64,000 bases of DNA, taken from positions 62,321,062-62,385,061 of the forward strand of contig JASEVX010000007.1 of NCBI GenBank assembly GCA_031761405.1, given 5' to 3'. Positions 1-11,689 of the stretch are shown here, one piece after another (the first letter of the stretch is position 1; each line of letters starts with the position of its first letter). The position numbers and the translations under genes are program-made. Below the pieces are notes generated by a model. That model was not told where the DNA came from. It did not search any database and saw only the letters and a list, made by a program, of their open reading frames with translations. This DNA is from Serripes groenlandicus. Taxonomy: Eukaryota > Mollusca > Bivalvia > Cardiida > Cardiidae.

Positions 1-427
1 GTTTCCTAATATTTTACTTAATAGTCAGAACAAAGATCAAAACTAAAAAAGCGATAAATGCAGCAAAAGATCAACGTGTACGTATATGCAGGCTAATCAT
101 AGGTTACACTTTTTTCAAATGTTTCAAATTCTGGATTATTAAATTTAAAAAAAAATCAGTTTTCTCAAATATTTTAAATTTCGCATGTATATATTTCTTG
201 TTTATGTCAAAACTGTGTTATTAGGTCTTTGGTTATGTATAAATAAAATTTAAATTTATTTCTTGTTTATGCATTAATAAAATTTCGCATTCTTAGGAAA
301 ATCTGCATCAGTCTTATTTATAATACCTGTCATTTAATTACCCTCTAATGGTCCCCCCGATCCGCTCTACCGACCAGCTAGGGATTAAATCGAGTCGACG
401 TTCCGGGAACACACCTAACCAATACCT
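1..427. other. AT-rich sequence without a recognisable gene
   Basis: Low-complexity AT-rich sequence with no convincing open frame and no repeat seen elsewhere in the window. Confidence 0.5.
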
Positions 428-928
428 ATTACGTCCGCAGATTCCCTTCTTAATCTATAGTGTCCACAGTTTCCTGTATATTCTATATTGTCCGCATTTT
501 CCGTCTTTATTGCATTTGTCCGCAGTTTCTCTACATTCTATATTCCACAGGTTCCTGTTTATTCTATATTGCCCGCAGTTTCCTTTACATTCTATATTGC
601 ATGTGTCCGCAGTTTCCTTCTATATTGCATTTGTCCGCAATTTCCTCTATATTATATATTGTCCGCAGTTTCCTCTATATTATACATTGTCCGCAGTTTC
701 CTCTATATTATATACTGTATACCTAAGCCGTCCGCATTTTACTCTATATTCTAAAGCGTCCGCATTTTCCCTCTATATTGCGTTTGTCCGCAGTTTCCCT
801 CTATATTGCGTTTGTCCGCAGTTTCCTCTACATCATATATTGTCCGCAGTATAAAACCAATACCTATGCCGTCCTCAGTTTCCCTCTATATTGCATTTGT
901 CCGCGGTTTCCTCTACATTATATATTGT
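428..928. repeat. 28-bp minisatellite (GTCCGCAGTTTCC unit)
   Basis: About 16 imperfect tandem units, mostly 28 bp and some shorter or longer, each containing GTCCGCAGTTTCC followed by CTCTATATT. Overlapping frames through it give repetitive peptides rich in Phe, Tyr, Ser and Leu. These are by-products of the repeat, not genes. Confidence 0.85.
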
Positions 929-929
929 T

Positions 930-1375
930 TTATGTTCTCTTGTCTGTTGATGGAGTTAATGATGGTGAATAAGTGTTGTAAGTTTCGCAGCCATATCTGT
1001 AATGGTTTTGAAAAAAAAAGTCAATAAAAAACTTAACCAAAATTCTAAGTCGAAAAAGGGCCATAAGTCTTACAAAAACCTTGACAGAGTTATGTACTCT
1101 TGTCTGTTGATAGAAGTAATGATGGTGAATAAGTGTTGTAAGTTTTAAAGCAATATCTGTAATGGTTTTGAAAAAAAGTAAATTAGTACACAAAAATTAA
1201 CCAAAATTCTAAGTAAAAAAGGGCCATAATTCTTACAAAAACCTTGACAGAGTTATGCACTCTTGTCTGAAGCTGGAAGTAATGATGGTGAAAAATTGTT
1301 GTAAGTTTCAAAGCAATATCTGTAATGGTTTTGAAAAATAGTAAATTGGTATAAAAAACTTTACACAAAATGTCG
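930..1375. repeat. Tandem monomers of about 163 bp (family C)
   Basis: Nearly three copies of a monomer containing ACTCTTGTCTGTTGATGGAG, then a TAATGATGGTGAATAAGTG block and GGGCCATAATTCTTAC. The same monomer recurs at 10856-11640. It looks like the tandem core of a bivalve Helentron-associated (HINE or pearl-like) element, but no termini are visible here. Confidence 0.7.
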
Positions 1376-3848
1376 CTCGAAAAATTGATTTCTTATACGT
1401 CACGGGACGAGTGCAAGGGCCGACTGTAGGAGAAAGGAGGATATGCTTTTTCTCTCTCGAATGCAGTGGAATAAAACATGCACTAAAGCTTTGCCTGATT
1501 TTTTTTCACTGTCTTCGATGTCACAACGACTCGATCTTGACTTCGAAAGAATGCTCAAACACCTAATATTACAGATAGATAGCTAATATTACACACTTTA
1601 AATGATTAAATATATCTGATATTAAATGTTTATTTGGCTTAAAACAAATTAAGAAAACTGATAAACAACGAGAGTTGCCACAAGTTGCAGCAGTTCGATG
1701 TTAGCGCGGGAATCAGCATTTTATGGCAAAAGAAATACTGTTTGATTCGAAAAACACGAAACCTGCTTTTAAATATGTGATATAAATATATGATAACAAT
1801 AGTTTTTTAATTAGATACGTAAAACGAAAACAAAAATACCTTTTCCCAACGTGTTGACCTCGATCTACCAAATTTATTGTAAACATTTGTCTGCGCATGC
1901 GCGTACTTTCACAGCCGCACATTAAATGTACGCCATCAAAATACTGTATGATAGTTATATATCAAGCTTACGTGTTGGGAATCTTGATGAAAGCCTATCT
2001 ATTTAACATAACTTGCATAACTCAAGGATGAAAGAAAGAAAGAAATTAAGACAGAGACGAATACATACATGAATAGGAATCCAAGATAGCCCTACGATGT
2101 GTAAAATCAACTTCCGAAATCTAATAGATAGATTTTATTCACAAAAGACAAAATGTCCATCTTACAAACACACAAATATGAACATATACATGTTTTGTCA
2201 TTTACTTCTGCTAGACTTATACAAATGCATGCAAAACGTGTTGATTGTTCAATTTAAGGCGGCACGTGTTCAGTCACTCCATAAAAGCATGCACGTGTTA
2301 GTGGCGAAAATAGAAAATATGGTGGACACCTCGAAAACAAACTTGAAAAATAGTGAGCTGTTTTAAACCCTTCACCTCATATAACGTCTGAAGCTCACGT
2401 CCCTTTTCTAGATAAAGACGCATCTGCAGTAATCAACAATTGAAAGCAGTGTTGTAAAAGCAAACATTTGCCATCAATCGGAGCAATGTCATCATTCTCA
2501 AAAATGTTTCTGACACTATACTGATACTAGCATTTACAGTGAATTTGCATTAGATTAGATGTTTCAGTTGCCTTGTCAGATTTTTTATAAAGGGTAAAAT
2601 AATTATTTGTTTCATTGTAAACAATCGTGATGAATATGGAACATCGAGATAGAACAATGCAATACAAAAGAAGACATTTCTCGTTTTGAGCAATATATGT
2701 CTCCCTTTCCTAAAATGTTTGAGAAGACCGTCTAAAGTGCTGTATGAGACGAAAATCGTTCACGTGAGATGATTAGTATGCCTATAGCTCGGCCTTAGAA
2801 TGAAGACACAGCGTTAGCTCAAATACAGATATATATATTTCTGCATTAACAATTAACATTCTCTTCGTGGGGAGATCAATCTTGGAACGTGGAAGGGTCT
2901 ACTATTCCTTTAGCCAGACCTGTCAATGTGAACATATATTGATGAGATGACGTGCAGAAAAACCCTTTCTGAAAATCATAGAACAAAATATAGGTGTATA
3001 AAAAACCGGTTCAGTGTCAATTGAATAAATTTTGATTGCCACTTATGAAGTTCATAAAAGTCAAACACACCACTATGATTATATGAGCCGGTCCATGCAA
3101 GTTAGAATTTGTGAATAGTCATGTTCAGATCAGCCTGTGTATCTGTTCAGCTTGATCAAAATCTTCACAACTCATCAGTAGGTTCAAAAGCCTTTGTAAG
3201 TACTATGCCAAAGCTAGATCTAAATCAGACTGTGCGGATGCTCGAACTGGTTCAGATTCTATATTGTTCTAAAAGACCAGGATATACCCTAATGCAAGGA
3301 CAGTCTCATATCTTTCTTCTCTTGGTAACCTTTTTAAATAGGCTATGGTAGCCAGGTAAGCAATATAGGCACATCTTGGCCTTCGTGTTTAAAATATAGG
3401 GACATTTGGCCTTCTTTTTCGAAATATTTACACCCTGTCTGCTTGCACAGGTTATTTAAATGTACTGAGCTGCATCTGCTTCCTTTAAGTCATGCTTCAA
3501 AATCATGCGCGGCGTCTTTGATGCTTTGCATCAAAATTCTTCGTGTGAAACATCTGAAATGAAATAAATATTCCGATGTTTTAAGTATTTTCAGTTTCTT
3601 TGTTTTTACTCGCACTTTTGTTGTTTTCCTTATTTACATCAAGACTATTAGACTTGCAGCAGACTGCAATGTGTCAATATCGAGATAAAATCACGTCGAA
3701 TTCTCCTTTAAACAGTAATTTTAACTCACTGAATGTTATTTTCATGTTCAAAGAGATGTCTTGATTTATGAAGAATTCATTTTATGATCTTTATCCATGT
3801 ATATCTAAAATATGAACTGTTTCTTAGCTAAAACTGTTGATCACGTGA
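1376..3848. other. Intergenic stretch, no gene supported
   Basis: No spliced or intact coding sequence is recognisable. Frames of 69 to 89 codons at 1713-1922, 2097-2366 and 3121-3351 have no recognised motif. A diverged partial copy of the fold-back arm described at 3849-4133 lies near 1597-1690, sharing TTTATTTGG and AAAACAAATtAAGAAAA. Confidence 0.5.
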
Positions 3849-4133
3849 CTAGCGAATACCGACTGCGTAGATCAATCTCCTTTGCAGAGAGCCGTTCTTT
3901 ACACTCACTTACAAATAGTTATTATGGGTAATTTAAGATGTTTATTTGGTTCAAAACAAATGAAGAAAAGAACAAACTGAGATAAAACTGGTTTTAATAG
4001 AAATATGACCTTGAATGAACACTATCTGCCTATAAGAAAGTGTAAACAACGACAACTCTGACAAGAAGAATGGGTCACGAATCGGGTCTTTCGTACAAAA
4101 TTATTTCGTCCTTGACACTTTTAAATGTGTCAT
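3849..4133 (+). repeat. Left arm of a long inverted repeat
   Basis: About 285 bp that reappear inverted at 6089-6372 with only scattered differences and small indels. Shared blocks include GTAGATCAATCTCCTTTG, AAGAAAAGAACAAAC and GGGTCTTTCGTACAAAATTA. Confidence 0.85.
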
Positions 4134-4439
4134 TAGATTCCACTTTCAGTGTGTCTCATGTATAGAGCAAAGAGTTACATATGGTACTCTTTTCCACATG
4201 ATTGTAAAAAAAGTTATGTTCAAAACGATTTTAAAAATAAAACAAACATTATTCTATTTCTTGATTTTGCTTGATCTAATTTGTAGTTATGTAGCTTTTC
4301 TTAACTGTTTTTCTAGTTAAACGGAAACAGAACGACACTTTGAAAAACGCGTTTGTGCGAGGACTTACCTCGTCCAGGGACACTATAAAAACATGCGTTC
4401 TTCAGAAAAGAATTCCTTATTGTAGAAGGCGAGAAATAT

Positions 4440-5260
4440 AGTTATGATGAGGCAAACAAGAAGTCAATGCTTGCCCTAGAAATAAAAGTGGTAAACGTGA
4501 TTCCGGGGGATTACTGTGTTCATTAGGTCGCATCTTATTGAATCTGGTCTAATACGAAAAATATATAGTGAATTTTCAGACAGTGTAATATTATGCATAG
4601 ACAAAACAATAAGTAATATACAGTATGATATTATCATAGTGTTCACTTATATTCCACCGGAGCGATCCTCAGTCTACTCTAATGGAAATGACAATGGTAT
4701 TGAAATCTTAAATGATCAAATAACTGCCATATCGTCTGATTTGAATGATGTCTCATTTATTTTGGCAGGTGACATGAATGCGCGTGTGAAAGATATGTTT
4801 GACTTCATACCAGATGATAACATAGACTATGTGTTTAATGAACACGTTGATTACCCTAGTGATAGTTTATCCATGCCTCGTAAATCTAAAGATACGGTTC
4901 TAAATAAATTTGGTCAATGGCTAATCGAATTGTGTTTCACCCATTATATACACACATCGTAAACGGACGATTCCCCAGTGATTCTGAAGGTGAATTTACA
5001 TGTACGTCAAATAACGGCAGAAGCTTGTTGACTATGTTCTAGCATCCACGGAATTGTTTGCAAATATATCCTGGAATTTAAAATTGGCGAACTAGACATA
5101 TCAGATCACTTTCCATTAAGTTGCAAGCTACTGTTAAGTTATAACATGCCCGCACAAAAGCCAGCTACGATAAACTATCAGCAATATACTCGATATAAGT
5201 GGAATACAACTACGGAATATATAACAACAAGAGAAAGTTGATACAACGCATCAATGTCGC
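4440..5260 (+). pseudogene. Non-LTR retrotransposon (LINE) endonuclease fragment
   Basis: Remains of an apurinic-type endonuclease/exonuclease/phosphatase domain, the N-terminal half of a LINE ORF2. The longest open piece is 4516-4962 (about 148 residues) and carries TYIPPERSSVYSN and the catalytic-site motif GDMNAR. After a stop at about 4960 the reading continues in other frames with a DYVLAS-like block and the SDHFPL motif near 5100, the conserved Asp-His end of the fold. Upstream at about 4480-4520 a glycine-rich SGG stretch in another frame is the domain's early loop. At least three frame changes or stops make it inactive. No reverse transcriptase follows; the matching downstream piece may be the fragment at 12965-13746. 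Confidence 0.8.
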
Positions 5261-6088
5261 CGGATATCCATAGTGCAGTTATGCATAACACTAACATTAT
5301 AGTAGTTCAATAAACAGTTATCAACTGAGGGGCATATTGGAACATCAGGGGTGGGGTCAAGTGAAAATGTATCATAACTTGCATTGTTTTGTGTCAACGA
5401 AGTGAATGATAATTGAAGCCTTTCATTGTTCATGATCAATCTCCATTCCAAAGTAGGTTGACCATACACACAACCAACTAATTATTGATCATAAACAGTA
5501 AATGGGAATGAGTAATCTTGCCACTCATTAGTCTTAGTATGTATACAGTGCTTTCATTAAGGAATAATTATAAGATGTATGAATTCCACATACATATTTT
5601 ATTAATTTTCAATAAAACCACAAAACAGACAATTTAGGATTTGCATGCAATAGCACGTCATTTTACCTGTTCTCTATTAAAGTTAACAGTGGACACCTTT
5701 GCAGCAATCTACTTTTAAAACAATGAGATAAGGGTTAAATCGCTGAAGACATGAGTTTCTTTTTCTCAAAATGATATTAGCTTGGCATCCTAATTATATC
5801 ATACTTTAACAAATGTTGAAATGTAGTCCAATATTTATAAATTAGACCACCTTCGAAATATAATATCAACTAAACAGCTAAATCTCATTGAAATTGTTGT
5901 ATAATTTAAACTTAATTTCGAACATAAACTGAGCCCTACAACATGTTAATTTATTTTAATTCTTTCCTTCCTTTTTTATAATGAAAATAACAAACTACTC
6001 ATGTTTTAAAATTATAGAATGATGAGCGCCCTTGTGTCAATGATGCATAACAATATGCAGATCGGAAGCAATATGCCTTTAGGGAATT

Positions 6089-6372
6089 AAATGACACATT
6101 TAAAATTGTCAAGGACGAAATAATTTTGTACGAAAGACCCGATTCTTTCTTATTCGCAGAGGTGTCGTTCTTGAAACTCTCTTTATAGGCAGAGAGTGTT
6201 CGTTCAAAGTAATTTTTCTATTAAAACCAGTTTGATCTCGGTTTGTTCTTTTCTTCATTTGTTTCGAACCAAATAAACATTTTAAATCACCTATGATTTA
6301 CTATTTGTAAGTGAGTGTAAAGAGCGGCTCTCTTCAAAGGAGATTGATCTACGCAGTTGGTATTCGCGAGTA
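6089..6372 (-). repeat. Right arm of the long inverted repeat
   Basis: Reverse complement of 3849-4133, with GACGAAATAATTTTGTACG and GGAGATTGATCTACGCAG among the conserved blocks. Confidence 0.85.
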
Positions 6373-6510
6373 TGTAAACAAATAAATTAGACTGTGCGAC
6401 GTAAAGGTTTGTAGTTATCGCCTTTTGATTACATGTAGTATATTATGTAAAATAAAGTATACCAGTCTAGCTAATAGGGACTGTTTTGTCTTCGTAAATA
6501 AAACAAACAA

Positions 6511-6992
6511 GAGGGCCATGATGGCCCTGGATCGCTCACCTTAATTATACAATGTACTGCAATGCAAAACACATCAAGACAATTATTCTGAATGCAACCT
6601 CCACAGTGTTAACAAGATTTTCCTTCATTTGGCCTAGTGATCTATATTTTTTTACTAGATATCATCAAGACAACCTTGTGACAAATTTTCAACTTGCTCA
6701 AAGTAAATGCGGCCTCCGGAGTTTGAACAATATTTTCCTTTATTGACCTTGTTTCTGACCCATATTCGAACTTGACCTAGATATAATTCAGACAAACATT
6801 AACAAGATTTTCCTTCAATTTGGCCTAGTGACCTAGTTTTTGACCCTACATGATCCATATTCGAACTTGGCTTAGATATCATTTAGATAAACATTCTCAT
6901 TAAATGTCAAGCTACTGTAGCAAAAAATGCGTCTTCTACAGAGTTAAGAAGATGTTGTTCCTTCAATTTGGCCTAGTGACCTAGTTTCTGAC
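6511..6992 (+). mobile_element. Tandem-core element, family A: left part, interrupted by the 6993-9823 transposon
   Basis: Begins with the palindrome AGGGCCATGATGGCCCT followed by ATCGCTCACCT, which opens several elements in this window. It then runs into about 145-bp monomers containing GGCCTAGTGACCTAGTTT, TCGAACTTGACCTAGATAT and TTAACAAGATTTTCCTTC. The array stops at 6992 where a DNA transposon is inserted and resumes at 9824. Confidence 0.75.
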
Positions 6993-7084
6993 GAATGTCG
7001 GACGAAGCGTACCACTGCCTAACCGTACCAGGACGAAGCGTACCACTTTATAGGACGAAGCGTACCACATATAGATTATATAGT
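6993..7084 (+). repeat. 5' terminal inverted repeat of the MULE-like transposon
   Basis: About 92 bp. Three copies of GGACGAAGCGTACCAC start at about 7000, 7031 and 7053, followed by ATAGATTATATAGT. The block pairs in inverted order with 9733-9823. Confidence 0.88.
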
Positions 7085-7712
7085 GAAATTGTATTAATAT
7101 TAATAAAGTGTTTGTTAAACTGTTTAAAAGTGTATTATGTATATATTTTTTTAATGATATTAATGTATTACTTGTTAAACTGTTAAAAGTGTATTATGTT
7201 ATTTATATTTATGAATTAAAATACGTCTATGATTTAACTACATGTTGCTGTTATCTATTTACATTCCAGTGTAATTGTGTAAATGTGTTTTTCTTTCTGT
7301 TTTATATTTCTATTTTGATAACTCTTTGGCTGTGTATATAATAACCAATTTGTACTATTTGGGGATCTTAATTTGGTTAAAGGAGTTCATCGTAATTACA
7401 ACTTAAATAATTATACTTAATTAATGAATAACGATGTGTTCATTCATTAATTAATTTTATATTAAACACTATTTGCTTGTTTGTTATATTATTAACTTAA
7501 TTGGGTTCTGATTGAAAGAGTTCTCCGTAATTAATTCATTTATTAATCTTATATTATACAATATTTGATTGTTTGTTATATTATTATCCTAATTTGGGTT
7601 CCAATTAAAGGAGTTCTCCGTCAACTAATTAAGTACTCAATGTCGCGAGACAAACAAAGATAAAATCGTATATATATGACAGTAGTTTCATTCGAAACAT
7701 CATTAATCAGCA

Positions 7713-9567
7713 ATGGCATCTGAATTTCCGTGTATCTCTTGCGCTGTAAATATCAATGGACGAAGTCACGCTATCCAGTGCGACGAATGTGCCCGATGGC
7801 AGCATCGAAAGTGTAATACCGGTAAGTATTTTGTTCAAATATCTTTTAAAACGTTGTTATGTGTATACAGTGGTTAATATCAATGTGAATACGAACTACC
7901 TCTGATAGAGGTTTATACAGTATTATATAATGTTCATTTTGTCTAATTTGCATCAATTCGTATTACAATATAGCTAGAAAAGTAATAAATCAAATTTTGA
8001 AAAGATTAAATTTCGAAGAAAGCCATCTGTTATTTATTTGTATTTTTATTGCAGGTATAACACATGTTCAGTATCGTCAGTTGCAGAAGGGGCAGATCAA
8101 TCTTGACTGGTCTTGCCTAGAATGTAGAACCGCAACAACAAACACAACAGACTGTGCTGCCGACATCACAGACTATGCTGCTGACATCACAGACTATGCT
8201 GCTGACATCACAGACTACGCTGCTGACAGATCCCACTACCCACAGAGAATGACTCCATGATACATATGGAGCCGTCGCGTATCCCAGATACGTCGTTCAA
8301 TGTGGAGGTCGACCTCCAACATCCGCCCCGAATTTAAGACGAGTAAGTAGTTTAAGTAATTTAATCATCGCGATCGATTTATATATGTATAATGTATAAT
8401 ATATGTGAAACATGACATATCTTTAAAATAGATTAACGTAGATACTTATGAGATAATGGAACAATACCGATAATATGTTACAAGGGGTCTATATGTATAA
8501 TGTATAATATATGTGAAACATGACATATCTTTAAAACAATACCGAGAATATGTTACAAGGGGTCTATACATTTCAATTGACGATATATAACTGAAATCTT
8601 ATTATGTTTCATGTTGCTCCTAATTATGAATATTTATTAATTTTAATTCTTTATTTTAGGGAGTTGTTAGATCCTCCTCCGGGTACAGACGTTATTCCAG
8701 AAGGTCCGGTCACATACGAGGTTCTGACTGGTGGTACACGTGGGGGTGGTCGTATGTTACTCAGCAGCGACGGATTCAGTTATAACGTGAAGGTGTGTAT
8801 TCTTCTCATCTATATTCATGATTATGTAAATACATTTTAAAACAGAAGAAGTAAAATACTGTAATGTTGAAAAAATATATGTTATATAATGAACAGACGA
8901 AAGATTTATTATTTAAGGATAAAAATGAACAAACAGAATAACTATATTTTAGTTAAAATTAACGAAGATATTTATTGTCATCATATAATTATAATAACTT
9001 GTGTATTTTCAGCGTGAAAATAAGATAACCGGCTTCATATACTGGGTATGTAGCGTCCGAACCAAGACGAATAGATGTCCTGCTTGGATCAAACAGTACG
9101 ATACCAGTCATATCAGCAGCAACATCCCGCACAACCACCCAGCTGACCCAACTAAAGCAGGGAAATTGAAAGCTTCTGTCAAGGTATGTATGATTATGAG
9201 AAGTAAACTACTAGTTTTATTTGTGAAAAAATATATTTTTATAACAAATACATTATACACGAGTGAAAATCAAGGTAATAATGGATTCATGAATATATAG
9301 TCGAAATCTTTTGTTTTTTAACACAACACACTTATATGAATAATGATAATTTCGTCTTAATTTCAGGTCAAAAACCTAGCAGCAGCAAGTACCTTCCGTC
9401 CCGCCGGTCAGATCGTGAAAGAGGCCCTGCGTGAGCTGGCCGACGTACACCAACACATTCGGGCTAAGCCAGTCAACTTATTGAGAACAGCCAACAGACA
9501 CCGCCAGGCGAATCGTCCAGCTGACCCAAAGCCTGATGAGCTAGATTTTGTAGTAAGACAAAAATAA
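7713..9567 (+). CDS. PHD-finger plus FLYWCH zinc-finger protein of the transposon (probably disrupted in exon 2)
   Basis: Five exons with GT-AG borders: 7713-7821, 8055-8342, 8660-8792, 9013-9183 and 9367-9567. Exons 1-2 encode a complete C4HC3 PHD finger: Cys7, Cys10, Cys23, Cys26, His31, Cys34, Cys57 and Cys60, with Trp55 two residues before the last pair. Exons 3-4 encode a FLYWCH finger with GFSYNVK, YWVC, CPAW and PHNHPADP, whose ligands are two Cys and two His. Exon 5 gives an Arg/Ala-rich tail (RANR-type) ending FVVRQK. FLYWCH fingers bind DNA and commonly sit at the N-terminus of MULE transposases; PHD fingers read histone tails. The frame is not clean: after the 21-bp repeats exon 2 runs into TGA at about 8258, and the frame that joins exon 3 has TAA at about 8333. 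So this copy is decayed, or an additional splice is missed. Function is inferred from domains only. Confidence 0.75.
8147..8229 (+). repeat. Four 21-bp tandem units inside exon 2
   Basis: ACAGACTATGCTGCTGACATC-like units repeat four times and encode a seven-residue TDYAADI repeat. The frame change in exon 2 lies directly after this array, so repeat slippage is a plausible cause. Confidence 0.8.
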
Positions 9568-9732
9568 ATATTTTATTCAAAAACAGAATCTATATGTTTT
9601 CTCGTTCTTTATAACCTAACTATATTTTCATTCAATAAGTTATTCACACGTATTATATATTATCACCATGTAAATGACACTTGTTATGTTGTTATTCACA
9701 CCTTTTATCGAGCGCCCCACTAGGTATTTACT

Positions 9733-9823
9733 ACTATATAATCTATAGGTGGTACGCTTCGTCCTGAAATGGTACGCTAAGGCAGTGGTACGCTAAGACA
9801 GTGGTACGCTTCGTCCTGCACCC
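9733..9823 (-). repeat. 3' terminal inverted repeat of the MULE-like transposon
   Basis: About 91 bp, inverted relative to 6993-7084. It contains GTGGTACGCTTCGTCC at both ends and two intervening GTACGCTAAG(G/A)CAGTG variants, so the internal modules differ slightly from the 5' end. Confidence 0.88.
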
Positions 9824-9832
9824 GTTTCTGAC

Positions 9833-10582
9833 CCATATTCAAACTTGACCTAGATATCTTTAAGACAAACATTCTGCCAAAATTTCAAACTTCTGAAGCA
9901 AAAAATGCGGCCTCTAGTGTTAACAAGATTTTCCTTCAATTTGACCTAGTGACCTATTTTATGACCCAACATGACCCTTGATCGAACTGGACTTACATAT
10001 CATCAAGAAAAACATTCTGATAAAAGTTTCATCATGCTCAAGTTAAAAATGCAGTATGAAGAGTGTTAACAAGATTACCCTTCAATTTGGCTTAGTGACC
10101 TAGTTTTTACCCGGCATGACCCACATTCGAACTTGGCCTAGATATCATTTAGACAAACATTCTGACCTAATTTCAAGCTGCTGAAGCAAAAAATGCGGCT
10201 TCTACAGAGTTAACAAGATTTTGCCTCAATTTGGCCTAGTGACCTACTTTCAAACTGCTGAAGCAAAAATTGCGGCCTCTACAGTGTTAACAAGATTACC
10301 CTTCAATTTGGCCTAGTGGCCTACTTTTTGACCCGACTTGACCCATGTTCGAACTTGACCTACATATCATCAAGACAAACATTCTGATAAAGTTTCAACA
10401 TGCTAAAGTTGAAAATGTGGCCTCCAGAGTGTTAACAAGATTTCGCTTCAATCTGACCTAGTGACCTCGTTTTTGACCTCATATGGCCCAGTTTCGAACT
10501 TGTCCAAGATTTGATAGAGATGAATGTTCTGATACACTTTCATGAAGCTTGGATGCAAAATGTAGCCTGTAGAGTGTTTTAG
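9833..10582 (+). repeat. Family-A monomers, continuation after the transposon
   Basis: About five further ~145-bp monomers that continue the array cut at 6992, ending in the variant GATGAATGTTCTGATACAC and GCAAAATGTAGCCTGTAGAG that usually precedes the 3' hairpin. Confidence 0.75.
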
Positions 10583-10595
10583 AAAACATTTGATT

Positions 10596-10842
10596 GATTG
10601 ATTGATTGGGGTTTAACGCCGTTTTTAACAATTTCTCAGTTATATCACGGCGGCCAGTTCACCTACTCATGCATTTCCTGGTTTTCTCACACCAGTACTC
10701 CACACAACAATCTTCCCAAGCAACTGGCTGCTTTTCCACATAGACTAAGCCCATTGGTGGAAGACGATTGACGCATGTCGCATTGACTTTTGTCAATCCT
10801 CGGAAAGAAAGTTGGCCGAGCCGGGATTCGAACTCACAACCG
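10596..10842 (-). mobile_element. tRNA-derived SINE
   Basis: On the minus strand it carries a polymerase III B-box-like GAGTTCGAATCCC near 10825 and ends in a (TCAA)n tail at the left edge. A 13-bp target duplication, AAAACATTTGATT, flanks it at 10583-10595 and 10843-10855. A second copy is at 13892-14160. Confidence 0.88.
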
Positions 10843-10855
10843 AAAACATTTGATT

Positions 10856-11640
10856 TAGTATGAATAACTAAACCAAAATTATAAATTGAAAAGGGCCATA
10901 ATTCTTAAACAAAACTTGACAGAGTTATGTACCCTTGTCTGTTGATGGAGGTAATGATAATAAATAAGTATTATTATTAATAAGTTTATAAGCTAAATCA
11001 CTAATGGTTTTGAAAAAAAGTGTATGAAAACTTAACCAAAAATCTAAGGCGAAAAAGTGCCATTATTCTTACAAAAACATTGACAGAGTTATGTTCTCTT
11101 GTCTGTTGCTGGAGGTAATGATGGGGAAAAAGTGTTGTAAGTTTCAAAGCAATATCTGTAATGGTTTTGAAAAAAAGTGAATTGGTACAAAAAACTTAAC
11201 CATAAGTCTGTTAAAAAGGGCCATAATTCTTACAAAAACCTTGACAGAGTTATGTACTCTTGTCTGTTGATGGAGGTAATGATGGTGAATAAGTGTTGTA
11301 AGTTTCATAACAATATCTGTAATGGTTTTGACAAGAAATGGAATTGGTACAAAAAACTTAACCATAATTTTTACAAAAACCTTGACAGAGTTTTGTTCTC
11401 TTGTCTTAAATGGAGGTAATGATGGTACATAAGTATTGTAAGTGTATAAGCTATATCTCTAATGGTTTTTGCAAAAAAGTGGGGTGGTACAAAAACTTAA
11501 CCAAAGTTCTAAGTGGAAAAAGGGCCATAATTCTTACAAAAACATGGACAGAGTTATGTACTCTTGTCGGTTGATGGAGGTTATAATGGTGAATAAGTGT
11601 TGTTTCAAAGCAATATCTCAATCTCATTAAAATCATCTCC
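10856..11640 (+). repeat. Family-C tandem monomers (about 163 bp)
   Basis: Five monomers of the type seen at 930-1375, beginning at about 10925, 11089, 11249, 11390 and 11555; the fourth is shortened. Short frames in both directions here are repeat by-products. Confidence 0.75.
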
Positions 11641-11689
11641 TATTAACGCTACGCATAGATCTTACATTTGGTCAGATCGTGTACTTTAG

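Larger units (their letters stand above)
3849..6372. mobile_element. Fold-back element or long-TIR transposon containing LINE remains
   Basis: A 2.5-kb unit bounded by about 285-bp inverted arms. The interior holds a decayed LINE endonuclease frame (4440-5260) and about 800 bp of unassigned AT-rich DNA. No transposase is recognisable and no convincing target duplication was found at the outer edges. It could be a non-autonomous DNA transposon with a LINE inserted into it, or a segment inverted during repair. The inverted symmetry is certain; the transposon reading is inference. Confidence 0.6.
6993..9823 (+). mobile_element. MULE-like DNA transposon carrying a PHD-FLYWCH gene
   Basis: A 2831-bp insertion with about 90-bp terminal inverted repeats (6993-7084 and 9733-9823). 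It is flanked by a perfect 9-bp direct repeat GTTTCTGAC at 6984-6992 and 9824-9832. It sits inside family-A monomers; uninterrupted monomers elsewhere (for example near 12340) read CCTAGTTTCTGACCC, so the empty site is known and the duplication is real. A 9-bp duplication with long TIRs fits Mutator-like elements. The only gene seen encodes PHD and FLYWCH zinc fingers; I find no DDE transposase. It is therefore probably non-autonomous, or an accessory-protein element mobilised in trans. The superfamily is inferred from duplication length and FLYWCH content. Confidence 0.85.

Noticed and set aside
348..854. 168-codon frame rich in Phe, Tyr, Ser and Leu at the left end
   Set aside because: Translation of the 28-bp minisatellite; all three frames stay open in places.
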